DNA of 64,000 nt from Flexivirga endophytica (GCF_014640635.1 NZ_BMHI01000001.1:1-64000); one strand, 5' to 3'; counted from the first letter of the stretch, positions 53,528 to 61,886 are shown. The notes: a model not told the origin generated them from the letters alone. Numbers and translations: made by a program.

Positions 53528-54601
53528 TCAGCCCGGCTCGTGCTCGCCGTGCGGGTCGGTCTGCGCGTCGGAGTCGTGCGCATCGGGGTCGCCGGATCGG
53601 GTGCGCAGCAGACGACGCAGCGACTCGAGCCGGGTGCGGCCACTGGCGCCGGCGTGGCCGTCGGCGACCCAGGCGTCCAGGGCGCACTCCTCCTCGTCGT
53701 GGGTGCAGCCGCGCGGGCAGTCCTCGATAGCGGGGGCGAGGTCCGGGAAGGCGTGGATGATGTGATCGGGATCGATGTGCGCCAGGCCGAAGGACCGCAC
53801 ACCCGGGGTGTCGATGACCCAGCCGTCTGTGTTGCCGTGCAGGTCCGGCAGCGGCAACGCGATCGCCGACGTCGAGGTGTGCCGGCCACGGCCGGTGACC
53901 GCGTTGACGTGGCCGATGGCGCGTCCGATGCCCGGAACCAGTTCGTTGACGAGGGTGGACTTGCCGACGCCGGAGTGGCCGACCAGCACGGTCATCCGGC
54001 CCTGCAGCGCCTCCCGCACCTGCTCCAGGCCCTCGATGCCGTGGGCGGTGGTGCGCGTCACCACGTGCGCGACGTCCAGGCCGGCGTATCCGGCGAGGAA
54101 CTTCTCCGGGTCGGCCAGGTCGGACTTGGTGAGGACGAGCAGTGGCGTCATACCGGCGTCGTATGCCGCGACGAGGCACCGGTCGACCATCCGTGGGCGG
54201 GGCTCGGGGTCGGCCAGGGCGGTGACGATCGCGAGCTGGTCGGCGTTGGCGACGATGACCCGCTCGTAGGGGTCGGTGTCGTCCGCGGTGCGGCGGAGCA
54301 CGCTGGTGCGCGGCTCGACGCGGACGATGCGAGCCAGGGTGCCGGGGTCGCCGGAGGTGTCACCGACGAGCGCGACCCGGTCGCCGACGACGGTGCTGGT
54401 GCGGCCGAGTTCGCGGGCCCGCATGGCGACCACCGGGTGGCCATCGACCAGGCAGGTCCAGCGGCCGCGGTCGACGGTGGTGACCTGGCCGATGCGAGCG
54501 TCCTCGTGCTTGGGGCGTTCCTTGGTCCGGGGGCGGCTGCCCCGGCGGCCGGCACGCACGCGCACGTCGGACTCGTCGTAGACGCGCCCGCGCGGAGACA
54601 T
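53528..54601 (-). CDS. rsgA: Ribosome small-subunit-dependent GTPase A
   Basis: This 357-aa circularly permuted GTPase has an OB-fold N-terminus, NADQLAIVTA, G4 VLTKSD before G1 GHSGVGKST and G3 DTPGVRSFGL, then a zinc site CPRGCTHDEEEC. It releases RbfA and helps mature the 30S subunit. It follows aroA by three bases and is probably co-transcribed with it, an arrangement common in actinobacteria. Residues 1-30 are basic and Gly-Arg-rich. Confidence 0.95.
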   Translation of the reverse strand: MSPRGRVYDESDVRVRAGRRGSRPRTKERPKHEDARIGQVTTVDRGRWTCLVDGHPVVAMRARELGRTSTVVGDRVALVGDTSGDPGTLARIVRVEPRTSVLRRTADDTDPYERVIVANADQLAIVTALADPEPRPRMVDRCLVAAYDAGMTPLLVLTKSDLADPEKFLAGYAGLDVAHVVTRTTAHGIEGLEQVREALQGRMTVLVGHSGVGKSTLVNELVPGIGRAIGHVNAVTGRGRHTSTSAIALPLPDLHGNTDGWVIDTPGVRSFGLAHIDPDHIIHAFPDLAPAIEDCPRGCTHDEEECALDAWVADGHAGASGRTRLESLRRLLRTRSGDPDAHDSDAQTDPHGEHEPG

Positions 54602-54604
54602 CGC

Positions 54605-55912
54605 TCATTCCCCGATCATGCGGGTCCAGCGTGCGGTGAAGTCCGGCATCGTCTTGGCGACGGTCCCGGCGTCCTCGACGACCACGTGGGGCACGCGCAG
54701 TCCGAGGACGGCCGCGGCCATTACCATGCGGTGGTCGCCATAGGTGTGGAAAGTGTTGCCACGCATGCGTTTCGGGCGTATGACGAGTCCGTCCTCGGTT
54801 TCCTCGACGTCCGATCCGAGACGACCGAGCTCGGTGGCGAGCGCGGCGAGCCGGTCGGTCTCGTGGAAGCGGATGTGGCCGATGCCGCGCAGGTGGCTGG
54901 GCCCGTCGGCGAAGGCAGCGATGGCCGCGACGACAGGGGACAACTCACTGGCCTCGTGCAGGTCGATGTCGATCGCCTCCACGCGACCGGTCCCGCGCAC
55001 CGTGAGGCCCTCCCGGGTCAACTGCACGTCGGCGCCGAACTGCTGCAGGATGTCGCGCGCGTGGTCGCCGGCTTGGGTGGTGACCACCGGCCAGCCCGGG
55101 ACGGTCACCTGGCCGCCGGTGAGCAGCGCAGCTGCCAGGAACGGGAACGCGTTGGACAGGTCGGGCTCGACCTCCACGTCGAGCGCGTGGATCTGGGAAG
55201 GCTCCACGCGCCACCTGTTGGCCTCGCTGTCGTCGACCAGCACACCCGCGTCGCGCAGCACCTCAACGGTCATCGCGATGTGTGGCAGCGACGGGACCTG
55301 CTTGCCGTCGTGGATCACGGTGATGCCGTCGTCATACCGCGCGCCGGCGAGCAGCAACGCACTGACGAACTGCGAGGAGCCGGAGGCGTCGATGTGCACG
55401 GTGCCGCCCGTGACCCGGCCGGTGCCGGTGAGCGTGAAGGGCAGGCCGTCTCCGTCGACGGTCACCCCGAGCGAGCGCAGCGCGCCCAGCACGGGGCCGA
55501 GCGGGCGACGCCGGGCGCCGTCGTCGCCGTCGAACGCGACGGTGCCCTCGGCCAGGGCCGCGACCGGAGGCAGGAAGCGCATCACCGTGCCGGCGAGGCC
55601 GCAGTCGATGGCGGCCGGTCCGTGGAGGGGCGCGGGCTCGATGAGCCACTCGGTGTCGTCGCTGCGGCTGTCGATGCGGGTGCCGAGCGCCTGCAGCGCC
55701 TCGCACATGAGTGTGCTGTCGCGCGACCGCAACGGCCGCGACAGTCGCGAGCTGTCCTGCGCGAGTGCGGCGAGCACCAGGAAGCGGTTGGTCAGCGACT
55801 TGCTGCCGGGCACGGGCACGACGGCGTCCACCGCGCGATCGACAGCAGGGGCGGCCCAGTCGCCTGCTGTGATGGTGGCGGTGGTGGTCGGATGCGGAGG
55901 TTCTGAACTCAT
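54605..55912 (-). CDS. aroA: 3-phosphoshikimate 1-carboxyvinyltransferase (EPSP synthase)
   Basis: The 435-aa enzyme joins shikimate 3-phosphate and phosphoenolpyruvate in chorismate synthesis. It has VPGSKSLTNRFLVLAALA at the N-terminus, the PEP-binding LAGTVMRFLPP, and FHETDRLAALATELGRLG in the C-terminal half. The LAGTVMRF form differs from the LGNAGTAMRP of the E. coli enzyme, as is usual in actinobacteria. It is the first gene of the aroA-rsgA-FUSC unit, 24 bp from the iron lipoprotein gene. Confidence 0.95.
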   Translation of the reverse strand: MSSEPPHPTTTATITAGDWAAPAVDRAVDAVVPVPGSKSLTNRFLVLAALAQDSSRLSRPLRSRDSTLMCEALQALGTRIDSRSDDTEWLIEPAPLHGPAAIDCGLAGTVMRFLPPVAALAEGTVAFDGDDGARRRPLGPVLGALRSLGVTVDGDGLPFTLTGTGRVTGGTVHIDASGSSQFVSALLLAGARYDDGITVIHDGKQVPSLPHIAMTVEVLRDAGVLVDDSEANRWRVEPSQIHALDVEVEPDLSNAFPFLAAALLTGGQVTVPGWPVVTTQAGDHARDILQQFGADVQLTREGLTVRGTGRVEAIDIDLHEASELSPVVAAIAAFADGPSHLRGIGHIRFHETDRLAALATELGRLGSDVEETEDGLVIRPKRMRGNTFHTYGDHRMVMAAAVLGLRVPHVVVEDAGTVAKTMPDFTARWTRMIGE

Positions 55913-55936
55913 CGCGCCAAGATTACCGAGCCGTGG

Positions 55937-56902
55937 CTACTTCGCGGAGCGCAGCTTGTCCAACGATGGCTCGATCTCCCGGATGAGCCACGGGATCGAG
56001 TAGACACCGGGGCTGTTCAGGGCGGTCGCGAAGTTGAGGTCGACGACCTGCAGCGTGCCCTTCTTCGCGGCCGGGAGCTGTCGGGCACCGGGCGCCGCGG
56101 TGACGTCGGCGGCGGTCTTGCCGTAGGCCCAGACGAAGAGCGCGTCGGCGGTCAGCTCACCGGTCCGCTCGGTGGAGAGCAGCTTGCGGTTGGTGTTGTC
56201 CTGGTTCTTGGCGGGTCGCAGGCCGAACGAATCGAGCAGCGAGCCGTTGCCGAAGCCCCACCCGTTGGCGTCATACCGCACCCAGTTGTATGTCGACCCG
56301 GCCGGCACACCCTTGCCGGCGTGGGCCATCTGCTGCTTCAGCCCGGCGACGAGTTTGCTGCCCTTCGCGGGTTTGCCGAGGGCATCGGCGGTCGACGCGA
56401 TGACCTTGTCCCAGTCGGGGTTGACCGATTTTCCGGGCACGTCGACCGTCGGGGCGAGCGCGCGCAGCTTGTCGGACACGCCCGGCAGCTGCGTGAGCCA
56501 GTTGGCGACGATGATCAGGTCGGGCTTGTTGGCCGCGACCGCTTCGATCTTCACGGACTTGGAGTCACTGAGCTTCTGATGTTTCGCGGTGCCGACCTTG
56601 TCCTTCAGCCACGGTGTGTATGGCGCGCCGTAGGTGTCGATGGCCACCGGAGTGATGCCGAGGGCAAGGACTGCCTCGGCCGGCTGTGCACCGAGCACGA
56701 CGACCCGGCTCGGCGCGGACTTGATCGTCGTCGTGCCGTGCGAGGTCGGCACCGTCCGGGGGAAGGCGGACTTCGCTGTGTCGCCGCCGGAGCTGGTTGC
56801 CGGTCCGGCGGCCGGGCCGCCGGACCCGGAGCCGCAGGCGGCGAGGGGGAGGCTGAGGGCGGCGGTGAGCAGCAGAGTGCGGCGGCTGGTGGGGAGGTTC
56901 AT
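55937..56902 (-). CDS. Iron-siderophore ABC transporter substrate-binding lipoprotein
   Basis: The 321-aa product has a lipoprotein signal with lipobox LPLAAC (cysteine near 23), a Gly/Ser/Ala-rich tether and a FecB/FepB-type periplasmic fold (SRVVVLGAQPAEAVLALGITPVAID, KPDLIIVANW, GVYSIPWLIREIEPSL). A DtxR/IdeR-type box at 56940-56958 is 37 bp upstream, so it should respond to iron together with desABCD and is a good candidate receptor for that siderophore. No permease or ATPase gene is adjacent; these must be encoded elsewhere. Confidence 0.92.
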   Translation of the reverse strand: MNLPTSRRTLLLTAALSLPLAACGSGSGGPAAGPATSSGGDTAKSAFPRTVPTSHGTTTIKSAPSRVVVLGAQPAEAVLALGITPVAIDTYGAPYTPWLKDKVGTAKHQKLSDSKSVKIEAVAANKPDLIIVANWLTQLPGVSDKLRALAPTVDVPGKSVNPDWDKVIASTADALGKPAKGSKLVAGLKQQMAHAGKGVPAGSTYNWVRYDANGWGFGNGSLLDSFGLRPAKNQDNTNRKLLSTERTGELTADALFVWAYGKTAADVTAAPGARQLPAAKKGTLQVVDLNFATALNSPGVYSIPWLIREIEPSLDKLRSAK

Positions 56903-56939
56903 CGGGGCCTTCCGGTGACGGTCGAACGAGTCGGTTGCA

Positions 56940-56958
56940 TAAGGTTAGCCAAACCTAA
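56940..56958 (-). promoter_or_regulatory. DtxR/IdeR-type iron box upstream of the siderophore lipoprotein
   Basis: The minus strand reads TTAGGTTTGGCTAACCTTA, close to the consensus TTAGGTTAGSCTAACCTAA. It sits in a longer imperfect palindrome, GCATAAGGTTAG to CTAACTTATGC (56937-56965). It is also about 50 bp from the divergent SRAP gene. Confidence 0.88.
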
Positions 56959-57008
56959 CTTATGCGAAGTGCACTGGTCCCGCGCCGCGGCCACGTAGGG
57001 TTGCTCGC

Positions 57009-57839
57009 ATGTGTGGCCGGTATGCCGCGAGCTTCGCCCCAGACGATCTGTTGCAGGACTTCGACATCGAGCAGGACCGCAGCGACGAACGCAGCAGGTC
57101 CCTGCTGGTCGCGCCGCAGGATCCGCCGGTCGGTGCTCCCGATTGGAACGTCGCGCCCTCCAAGCAGGCACCGGTGGTGTTGACCCGCGCGCCGCGGGAC
57201 GAGCCGGGCGCCACGCCGTTGCGACAGCTGCGCCTGTTGACCTGGGGGCTGGTGCCGAGCTGGGCCAAGAACCCCAAGATCGGGCTGCGGATGATCAACG
57301 CACGCTCCGAGACGCTGCTGGACAAGGGTGCCTACCGCAACGCCGCTTTGGCCCGCCGTTGCCTGGTGCCTGCCGACGGCTGGTACGAATGGCAGGCGAG
57401 TCCGACGGTCACGGACCGCAAGGGCAAGCCGCGCAAGCAGCCGTTCTTCATTCACCGCGCTGATGGCCAATCCGTAGCTTTCGCAGGGGTTTACGAGTTC
57501 TGGCGGGACAAGTCCGCCGACGAGGGCGACCCGAACGCGTGGGTCGTCAGCTACACCATCGTGACGACTGCTGCCGAGCCGGGCATGGACCGCATCCACG
57601 ACCGCCAGCCGGTCGTCCTCGACCGCGACCAGTGGGCCAGCTGGCTGGATCCGACCTTGACCGAGCCGGACGACGTGCGTGCTCTGCTCGAACCGCGCGC
57701 ACTCGGACGCTTCGAGGCGTGGCCGGTCGGCAAGGCCGTCGGGTCGAGCCGCAACAACGGCCCCGCGTTGCTGGAGCCGGCCCCACGGTCCGACCTCGAA
57801 GGTGTGGTCGACCCGATGACCGGGGAGGTTCTTTCATGA
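57009..57839 (+). CDS. SRAP-domain protein (YedK/HMCES) for abasic-site DNA-protein crosslinks
   Basis: The 276-aa product has the catalytic Cys2 (MCGRYAAS), Asn in WNVAPSKQAP, Glu in GWYEW and His in RIHDRQPVVL. SRAP proteins crosslink through Cys2 to abasic sites in single-stranded DNA and protect them. A TAGGGT box seven bases before the ATG implies a leaderless mRNA, which fits the need for Cys2 to be exposed after Met removal. It is coupled to the next gene by ATGA. No LexA box was noticed. Confidence 0.92.
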   Translation: MCGRYAASFAPDDLLQDFDIEQDRSDERSRSLLVAPQDPPVGAPDWNVAPSKQAPVVLTRAPRDEPGATPLRQLRLLTWGLVPSWAKNPKIGLRMINARSETLLDKGAYRNAALARRCLVPADGWYEWQASPTVTDRKGKPRKQPFFIHRADGQSVAFAGVYEFWRDKSADEGDPNAWVVSYTIVTTAAEPGMDRIHDRQPVVLDRDQWASWLDPTLTEPDDVRALLEPRALGRFEAWPVGKAVGSSRNNGPALLEPAPRSDLEGVVDPMTGEVLS

Positions 57840-58510
57840 CGGTCCGAGCCCGACTGATCGACACTCCACGTGGTCCGGCCCGCGTCCACGTCGAGCGCCC
57901 GCCTGGCGGTTTGAGCGGCGGAGGAGCGAAGCGGGGGAGCGCGTCGAAGCCAGCCTTCCGTGGCTCTATCGTCCTCAGCCACGGCGCGGGCGGCGGCATC
58001 GACGCCGCCGACCTGGTGGCGTTGCGTGCCCTCGTCGATGACGGCTGGACCTACGTGCGTGTCGAGCAGCCGTGGCGGGTGGCGGGCAAGAAGGTCGCCA
58101 CGCCACCGAAAACACTTGATGCCGCATGGATTCCGATCCTCGCGAACCTGACGGGCGGACGCTGGGCCTTGCCACGACCGCTGGTCGTGGGCGGCCGCTC
58201 GGCCGGCGCTCGTGTCGCCTGCCGGACGGCGTCCGACGTCGGTGCCGATGCGGTCCTGGCGCTGTCCTTCCCGCTGCACCCGCCGAACAACCCGGGCCGC
58301 TCACGCGCGTTCGAGGCGCAGTCCGTGCTCGACGCCGGGCTGCCGCTTGCCGTCATACAAGGAGAGCGTGACCCGTTCGGCCGGCCGGACGATGTGCGAG
58401 AAGCGCTCGGGTCGCAGCCGTCCATCACCGGGGTCCCCGGCGACCACAGCCTCGCCCGCGGGCGAGACCAGGTCCTCGCGGTGACTCGTGCCTGGCTCGA
58501 CACGCTCTGA
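57836..58510 (+). CDS. Alpha/beta-hydrolase-family protein (KAN/dienelactone-type)
   Basis: The 224-aa product has the strand and oxyanion-type GSIVLSHGAGGGIDAADL, the nucleophile region LVVGGRSAGARVACR (Ser in GRSAG) and a late His in GDHSL, forming a Ser-Asp-His layout. Substrate unknown. Residues about 21-40 (RPPGGLSGGGAKRGSASKPA) correspond to a 21-base word, CGGAGGAGCGAAGCGGGGGAG, shared with the interspersed repeat at 58.67 kb. It appears to be a repeat-derived insertion before the first core strand. Its ATG overlaps the SRAP stop. Confidence 0.82.
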   Translation: MTVRARLIDTPRGPARVHVERPPGGLSGGGAKRGSASKPAFRGSIVLSHGAGGGIDAADLVALRALVDDGWTYVRVEQPWRVAGKKVATPPKTLDAAWIPILANLTGGRWALPRPLVVGGRSAGARVACRTASDVGADAVLALSFPLHPPNNPGRSRAFEAQSVLDAGLPLAVIQGERDPFGRPDDVREALGSQPSITGVPGDHSLARGRDQVLAVTRAWLDTL

Positions 58511-58717
58511 TCGAGCGTGGTGGCCGAGGGGATCGTGAGCTTCGCCCTGAGGGGCCGCGAGGGACGAGCGGGCGTCTCGAAGGGGCACGAGCGACCGTCT
58601 CGAGGTCCCGCGCCTGGCTTGCCTCGCTGGTCGAGTAGGAGAGGAGGTCGGGGTCCCCGCGAAGTATCGGAGGAGCGAAGCGGGGGAGAACTTCGTGGGG
58701 TGACGTAGCGTGGCCCC
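58511..58717. repeat. Composite of interspersed repeats upstream of fgd (copy 3)
   Basis: Copy 3 of the repeat is at 58652-58700 (GGTCCCCGCGAAGTATCGGA ... GAACTTCGTGGGG). Further words at 58540-58640 (CCGCGAGGGACGAGCGGGCG, GTCTCGAGGTCCCGCG, GCTGGTCGAGTAGG) resemble repeats widely scattered in actinobacterial intergenic DNA. The fgd -10 box TAGCGT (58706-58711) directly follows the repeat. Confidence 0.75.
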
Positions 58718-59722
58718 ATGAGCCTGACGATCGGATACAAAGCATCCGCAGAGCAATTCGCGCCCCGCGAGCTCGTCGACCTGGCGGTCGAGGCCGAGCG
58801 AGCAGGTCTGGACAGCGTTTTCGCGTCCGACCACTTCCAGCCATGGCGGCACGAGGGCGGGCACGCGCCGCACGCGTTGACGTGGCTCGCCGCGGCCGGC
58901 GCTCGCACCGAACGCATCGTGCTCGGCACCTCCGTGCTGACGCCCACCTTCCGCTACAACCCGGCCGTGCTGGCGCAGACGTTCGCGACGCTCGGCTGCC
59001 TCTACCCGGACCGCGTGATCCTCGGGGTCGGCACCGGCGAGGCCCTCAATGAGATCGCGGTCGGTCAGGACGGCTGGCCGGAGTTCAAGGAACGCTTCGC
59101 CCGGCTGCGTGAGTCGGTGCGGCTGATGCGCCAGCTGTGGACCAAGGGGCGCGTCGACTTCGACGGCGATTACTACCGCACCGTCGGCGCCACCATCTAC
59201 GACCAGCCGGAGAAGCCGATTCCGGTCTACGTCGCGGCCGGCGGGCCGACCGTCGCCAAGTACGCCGGCCGGATGGGCGACGGCATGATCGTCACCTCCG
59301 GCAAGGGCATGGAGCTGTATGCCGACAAGCTCGTCCCCGCGATGCAGGAGGGGGAGCAGCTCGGCAAGCGCGAACCCGGAGCGGTGGAGCAGTTGCTCGA
59401 GGTCAAGATCTCCTACGACCGTGACCCGGATCAGGCGTTGGAGAACACCCGCTTCTGGGCGCCGCTGGCGCTGACGCCGGAGCAGAAGCACAGCATCGAC
59501 GACCCGATCGAGATGGAGAAGGCGGCTGACGCACTGCCGATCGAGCAGATCGCTTCACGGTGGATCGTCGCCTCGGACGCGCAGACGGTGATCGACGGTG
59601 TGCGGCCGTATGTCGACCTGGGCTTCACCCACCTGGTGGTGCATGCGCCGGGGCACGACCAGCGACGTTTCCTGAGTCAGTTCAGCGAGGACGTGCTGCC
59701 GGCGCTGCGCTCGGAGTTCTGA
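58718..59722 (+). CDS. fgd: F420-dependent glucose-6-phosphate dehydrogenase
   Basis: The 334-aa luciferase-like TIM barrel has the FGD pattern: [39 protein letters not shown] (with the active-site His and Trp), [18 protein letters not shown] and [10 protein letters not shown]. It oxidises glucose 6-phosphate and reduces F420, supplying F420H2. Its presence shows that the organism makes F420. The ATG lies six bases after TAGCGT, so the mRNA is probably leaderless. Confidence 0.93.
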   Translation: MSLTIGYKASAEQFAPRELVDLAVEAERAGLDSVFASDHFQPWRHEGGHAPHALTWLAAAGARTERIVLGTSVLTPTFRYNPAVLAQTFATLGCLYPDRVILGVGTGEALNEIAVGQDGWPEFKERFARLRESVRLMRQLWTKGRVDFDGDYYRTVGATIYDQPEKPIPVYVAAGGPTVAKYAGRMGDGMIVTSGKGMELYADKLVPAMQEGEQLGKREPGAVEQLLEVKISYDRDPDQALENTRFWAPLALTPEQKHSIDDPIEMEKAADALPIEQIASRWIVASDAQTVIDGVRPYVDLGFTHLVVHAPGHDQRRFLSQFSEDVLPALRSEF

Positions 59723-59746
59723 GCGGGACTTCTGTGTATGGCGCGC

Positions 59747-59953
59747 TCAGGCGCTCTTGGTCGCGTGCAGTGCGCTGACGGTGGCCTGGTTGTCCGGGGC
59801 CGATGCCCTCGACGTCGACGTGATGGTGAGGACGGTCGCGGCGGAGTCCAGCGGATTGGCACGCTCGCGCCAGAGAGTGCGTGTCAGAAGAGCGACGACA
59901 AAACACAGTGAAGCGATGTAGAGCATCACCAGCGTCGCGATAAAGACGGTCAC
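59747..59953 (-). CDS. Small leaderless membrane protein (68 aa)
   Basis: The start chosen is GTG 59953, seven bases after a TAAATT -10 box with TTGACG at -35 and a 17-base spacer, the best promoter seen on this strand. The frame could extend to 60061 but would run through the promoter. One N-terminal helix (VFIATLVMLYIASLCFVVALL) is followed by a basic and Ser/Thr/Ala-rich tail. Function is unknown. Confidence 0.55.
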   Translation of the reverse strand: MTVFIATLVMLYIASLCFVVALLTRTLWRERANPLDSAATVLTITSTSRASAPDNQATVSALHATKSA

Positions 59954-59960
59954 CCGGAGG

Positions 59961-59989
59961 AATTTATGACTTGTTAGGTCGCGCGTCAA
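59961..59989 (-). promoter_or_regulatory. Housekeeping-type promoter TTGACG-N17-TAAATT
   Basis: Minus-strand TTGACG (59989-59984) and TAAATT (59966-59961) have an ideal 17-base spacer. Transcription would begin at or next to GTG 59953. Confidence 0.6.
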
Positions 59990-60209
59990 CCGATCCGGAA
60001 ATATTGCAATCACGGGGATCTGAGGCCGCGCGCTGGGATATCCGGGCCGTTTTGTCCGCAAGCGTTGCTATACCGCCACTTTCCATCGACTTTACGTTGG
60101 CTTTACCGTTACTCGCGAGTCGCGAAGCGGTCGTCCTCGGCGTCGCCGGCGGGCGGGTCGGTCTCGGCATGCGAGCGTTTCGTCGGGGCCGGTGCCGCCG
60201 GCGCCATAC

Positions 60210-60236
60210 GGGAATGTGTGGCATCGTGGCGTCGTT
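60210..60236 (+). promoter_or_regulatory. SigR autoregulatory promoter GGGAAT-N18-GTT
   Basis: GGGAAT (60210-60215), an 18-base spacer and GTT (60234-60236) match the SigR consensus exactly, upstream of the sigR gene itself. In Streptomyces the corresponding promoter drives the longer, unstable SigR-prime form. Confidence 0.8.
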
Positions 60237-60376
60237 GACGAGGGTGTACCAGGGATCGTCTTCACAGTGAGGAGTGCAGCTTGTTGCACGCGCCCTTGAC
60301 GCTCGCGGAGCCCGCGGGCTCGGCCGGCGGGTCGACGTTCGTCGGCACCGCGACCACATCCACAGGAGGTCTAGGC

Positions 60377-61033
60377 TTGACGTCGATGACCACTCAAGAA
60401 GGCAGCGACCTGCAGCCGAAGTCCGCTGAGGATCCCGACCTCGATGTCGCGAGCGAGTCGGACGCCGACCGTGTCGCGCGATTCGAGCGCGACGCGATGC
60501 CCTATCTGGACCAGCTCTACAGCGCGGCCCTGCGCACAACACGCAATCCCGCCGACGCGGAGGACTTGGTTCAGGAGACGTTCGCCAAGGCGTTCTCGGC
60601 ATTCCACCAGTACAAGCCGGGCACCAATCTGAAGGCCTGGCTCTACCGGATCCTCACCAACAGCTACATCAACACCTACCGCAAGAAGCAGCGTCAGCCG
60701 AAGCAGTCCGATGCGGCCGACATCGAGGACTACCAGTTGGCCCGCGCCGAAGCGCACACCTCGCGTGGTCTGCGCTCCGCGGAGCACGAGGCGCTGGATC
60801 ACCTCCCGGACAGCGACGTCAAGCGTGCGCTGCAGGAGGTGCCCGAAGATTTCCGGATGGCCGTCTACCTGGCGGACGTCGAGGGTTTCTCCTACAAGGA
60901 GATCGCCGAGATCATGGACACTCCGATCGGCACCGTCATGTCACGGTTGCACCGCGGCCGCCGGCAGCTGCGTGAGTTGCTGACCGACTACGCCGTCGAG
61001 CGCGGATTCATCAAGGAAGGGGCGTCTTCGTAA
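60377..61033 (+). CDS. sigR: Thiol-oxidative-stress ECF sigma factor SigR
   Basis: From TTG 60377 (seven bases after AGGAGGT) the protein has 218 residues; ATG 60386 gives 215. Region 2 is [29 protein letters not shown] and region 4 is [41 protein letters not shown]. Both are characteristic of SigR/SigH. It directs transcription of thioredoxin, mycothiol and protein-repair genes when thiols are oxidised. The open frame continues upstream to TTG 60281 inside the transcript from the GGGAAT promoter, allowing an N-extended form as in S. coelicolor. rsrA is coupled by TAATG. Confidence 0.94.
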   Translation: MTSMTTQEGSDLQPKSAEDPDLDVASESDADRVARFERDAMPYLDQLYSAALRTTRNPADAEDLVQETFAKAFSAFHQYKPGTNLKAWLYRILTNSYINTYRKKQRQPKQSDAADIEDYQLARAEAHTSRGLRSAEHEALDHLPDSDVKRALQEVPEDFRMAVYLADVEGFSYKEIAEIMDTPIGTVMSRLHRGRRQLRELLTDYAVERGFIKEGASS

Positions 61034-61302
61034 TGGGCGCCGAATGTGGCGACTACTTGTCGCGGATCTACGAACTCCTGGACGGCGAGCTGGACGAGTC
61101 CGCTCGCACGCAGTTGCAGGCGCACTTGGACGAGTGCCCGCCCTGCCTGGACGAATACGAGCTCGATCGGATCCTCAAGGCACTGGTTCAGCGCTCGTGC
61201 GCGTGTGAGCACGCTCCGGACGCGCTGCGTAGCCAGATCCTGCAGCGCATCACCACCGTGCGCGTCACTCAGGTGACGCAGGTGCGCATCCAGGAAGGCT
61301 GA
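61033..61302 (+). CDS. rsrA: Zinc-binding anti-sigma factor RsrA (mycothiol system anti-sigma)
   Basis: The 89-aa ZAS-family protein has the motif HLDECPPC (His-x3-Cys-x2-Cys) at about 31-38 with an upstream Cys5 (AECGDYLSRIY), plus Cys55 and Cys57 (RSCACEH). It binds SigR under reducing conditions; disulfide formation among the zinc cysteines releases the sigma factor. Its ATG shares one base with the sigR stop, which fixes a matched ratio. Confidence 0.93.
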   Translation: MGAECGDYLSRIYELLDGELDESARTQLQAHLDECPPCLDEYELDRILKALVQRSCACEHAPDALRSQILQRITTVRVTQVTQVRIQEG

Positions 61303-61329
61303 CGCGCTCGCACTTCAAGTTGTATGACG

Positions 61330-61372
61330 AACGGCCCGGCCACACGCAGTGATGCGTGTGCCGGGCCGTTTC
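61330..61372. terminator. Bidirectional terminator hairpin
   Basis: AACGGCCCGGCCACACGCA pairs with TGCGTGTGCCGGGCCGTT around GTGA with one bulge, followed by T-rich sequence. It serves the convergent rsrA and bL37-like genes. Confidence 0.88.
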
Positions 61373-61407
61373 GTATGCCGAGGACTCAGGCACTGGGTCA
61401 AGAAGAC

Positions 61408-61482
61408 TCAGGCGTTGGGCTTCTTGCCGTGGTTGGCGGCCTTGCCCTTGCGGCTGCGGCGCTTGCGGGCGCGCTTGCTCAT
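61408..61482 (-). CDS. Ribosomal protein bL37-like 24-residue protein
   Basis: The 24-aa, extremely basic peptide starts MSKRARKRRSRKGK and ends ANHGKKPNA, matching the actinobacterial large-subunit protein bL37 found in mycobacterial ribosome structures. The ATG at 61482 is preceded by AGGAG at proper spacing. A longer frame to 61617 adds residues without a start signal. It binds rRNA near domain II in the known structures. It is easily missed because of its size. Confidence 0.8.
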   Translation of the reverse strand: MSKRARKRRSRKGKAANHGKKPNA

Positions 61483-61724
61483 GGTGAACTCCTGACGATC
61501 GAGCGGAAGCTGATGTTGCCGCGAACGCGGCCGAGCCATCATCTCACACGCTCGAAGGGTAAAGGTTTCGTCAAGAACGGGGTTCCTGGTCGTCTCGGGT
61601 TGCGAGATGTAGGTCACGTCGTGAGAAGATCAGGGTGGTTGACATACGGTCCCAACCCTGGGGGGCTGTACTGGGATCTGCATCGTGCCCGCAACGGCGA
61701 GGCAAGAGCGGAAAGGATCTGGAC

Positions 61725-61817
61725 ATGGATCACGCAGCATTGCAGGCGCTCCTCGCGTCACTTTCGGGCGGCGGTCAGATGAGCACGCACACGATCATCT
61801 GGGACCCCGTCAACTGA
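61725..61817 (+). CDS. Putative 30-residue peptide of unknown function
   Basis: ATG 61725 has a good Shine-Dalgarno AAAGGA at seven bases. The peptide reads as a leader-like helix (MDHAALQALLASLSGGGQ) followed by a C-terminal 12-mer, MSTHTIIWDPVN. The Ala/Leu-rich leader with a Gly-Gly-Gly-Gln junction recalls cleaved signalling or ribosomally made peptides. The core lacks Cys and no modifying enzyme is adjacent. It stands 69 bp upstream of a membrane HD-GYP gene on the same strand. It could also be a regulatory upstream ORF. Confidence 0.5.
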   Translation: MDHAALQALLASLSGGGQMSTHTIIWDPVN

Positions 61818-61886
61818 CGTTGCCGAAGTTGGTCTGAGCCGCCGCTTGTGGGAGTGCGCGACAAGCCACCCCTTTAATCAGGAGAC

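Noticed and set aside
53306-55906. 866-codon open frame on the plus strand
   Set aside because: It is antisense to part of the FUSC gene, rsgA and aroA, whose products are clearly recognisable; no protein features appear in the antisense translation.
59956-59977. Plus-strand GGAGG-AATTT-ATG mini-ORF
   Set aside because: It has a perfect ribosome binding site but encodes only three residues before a stop. It coincides with the minus-strand promoter of the small membrane gene.
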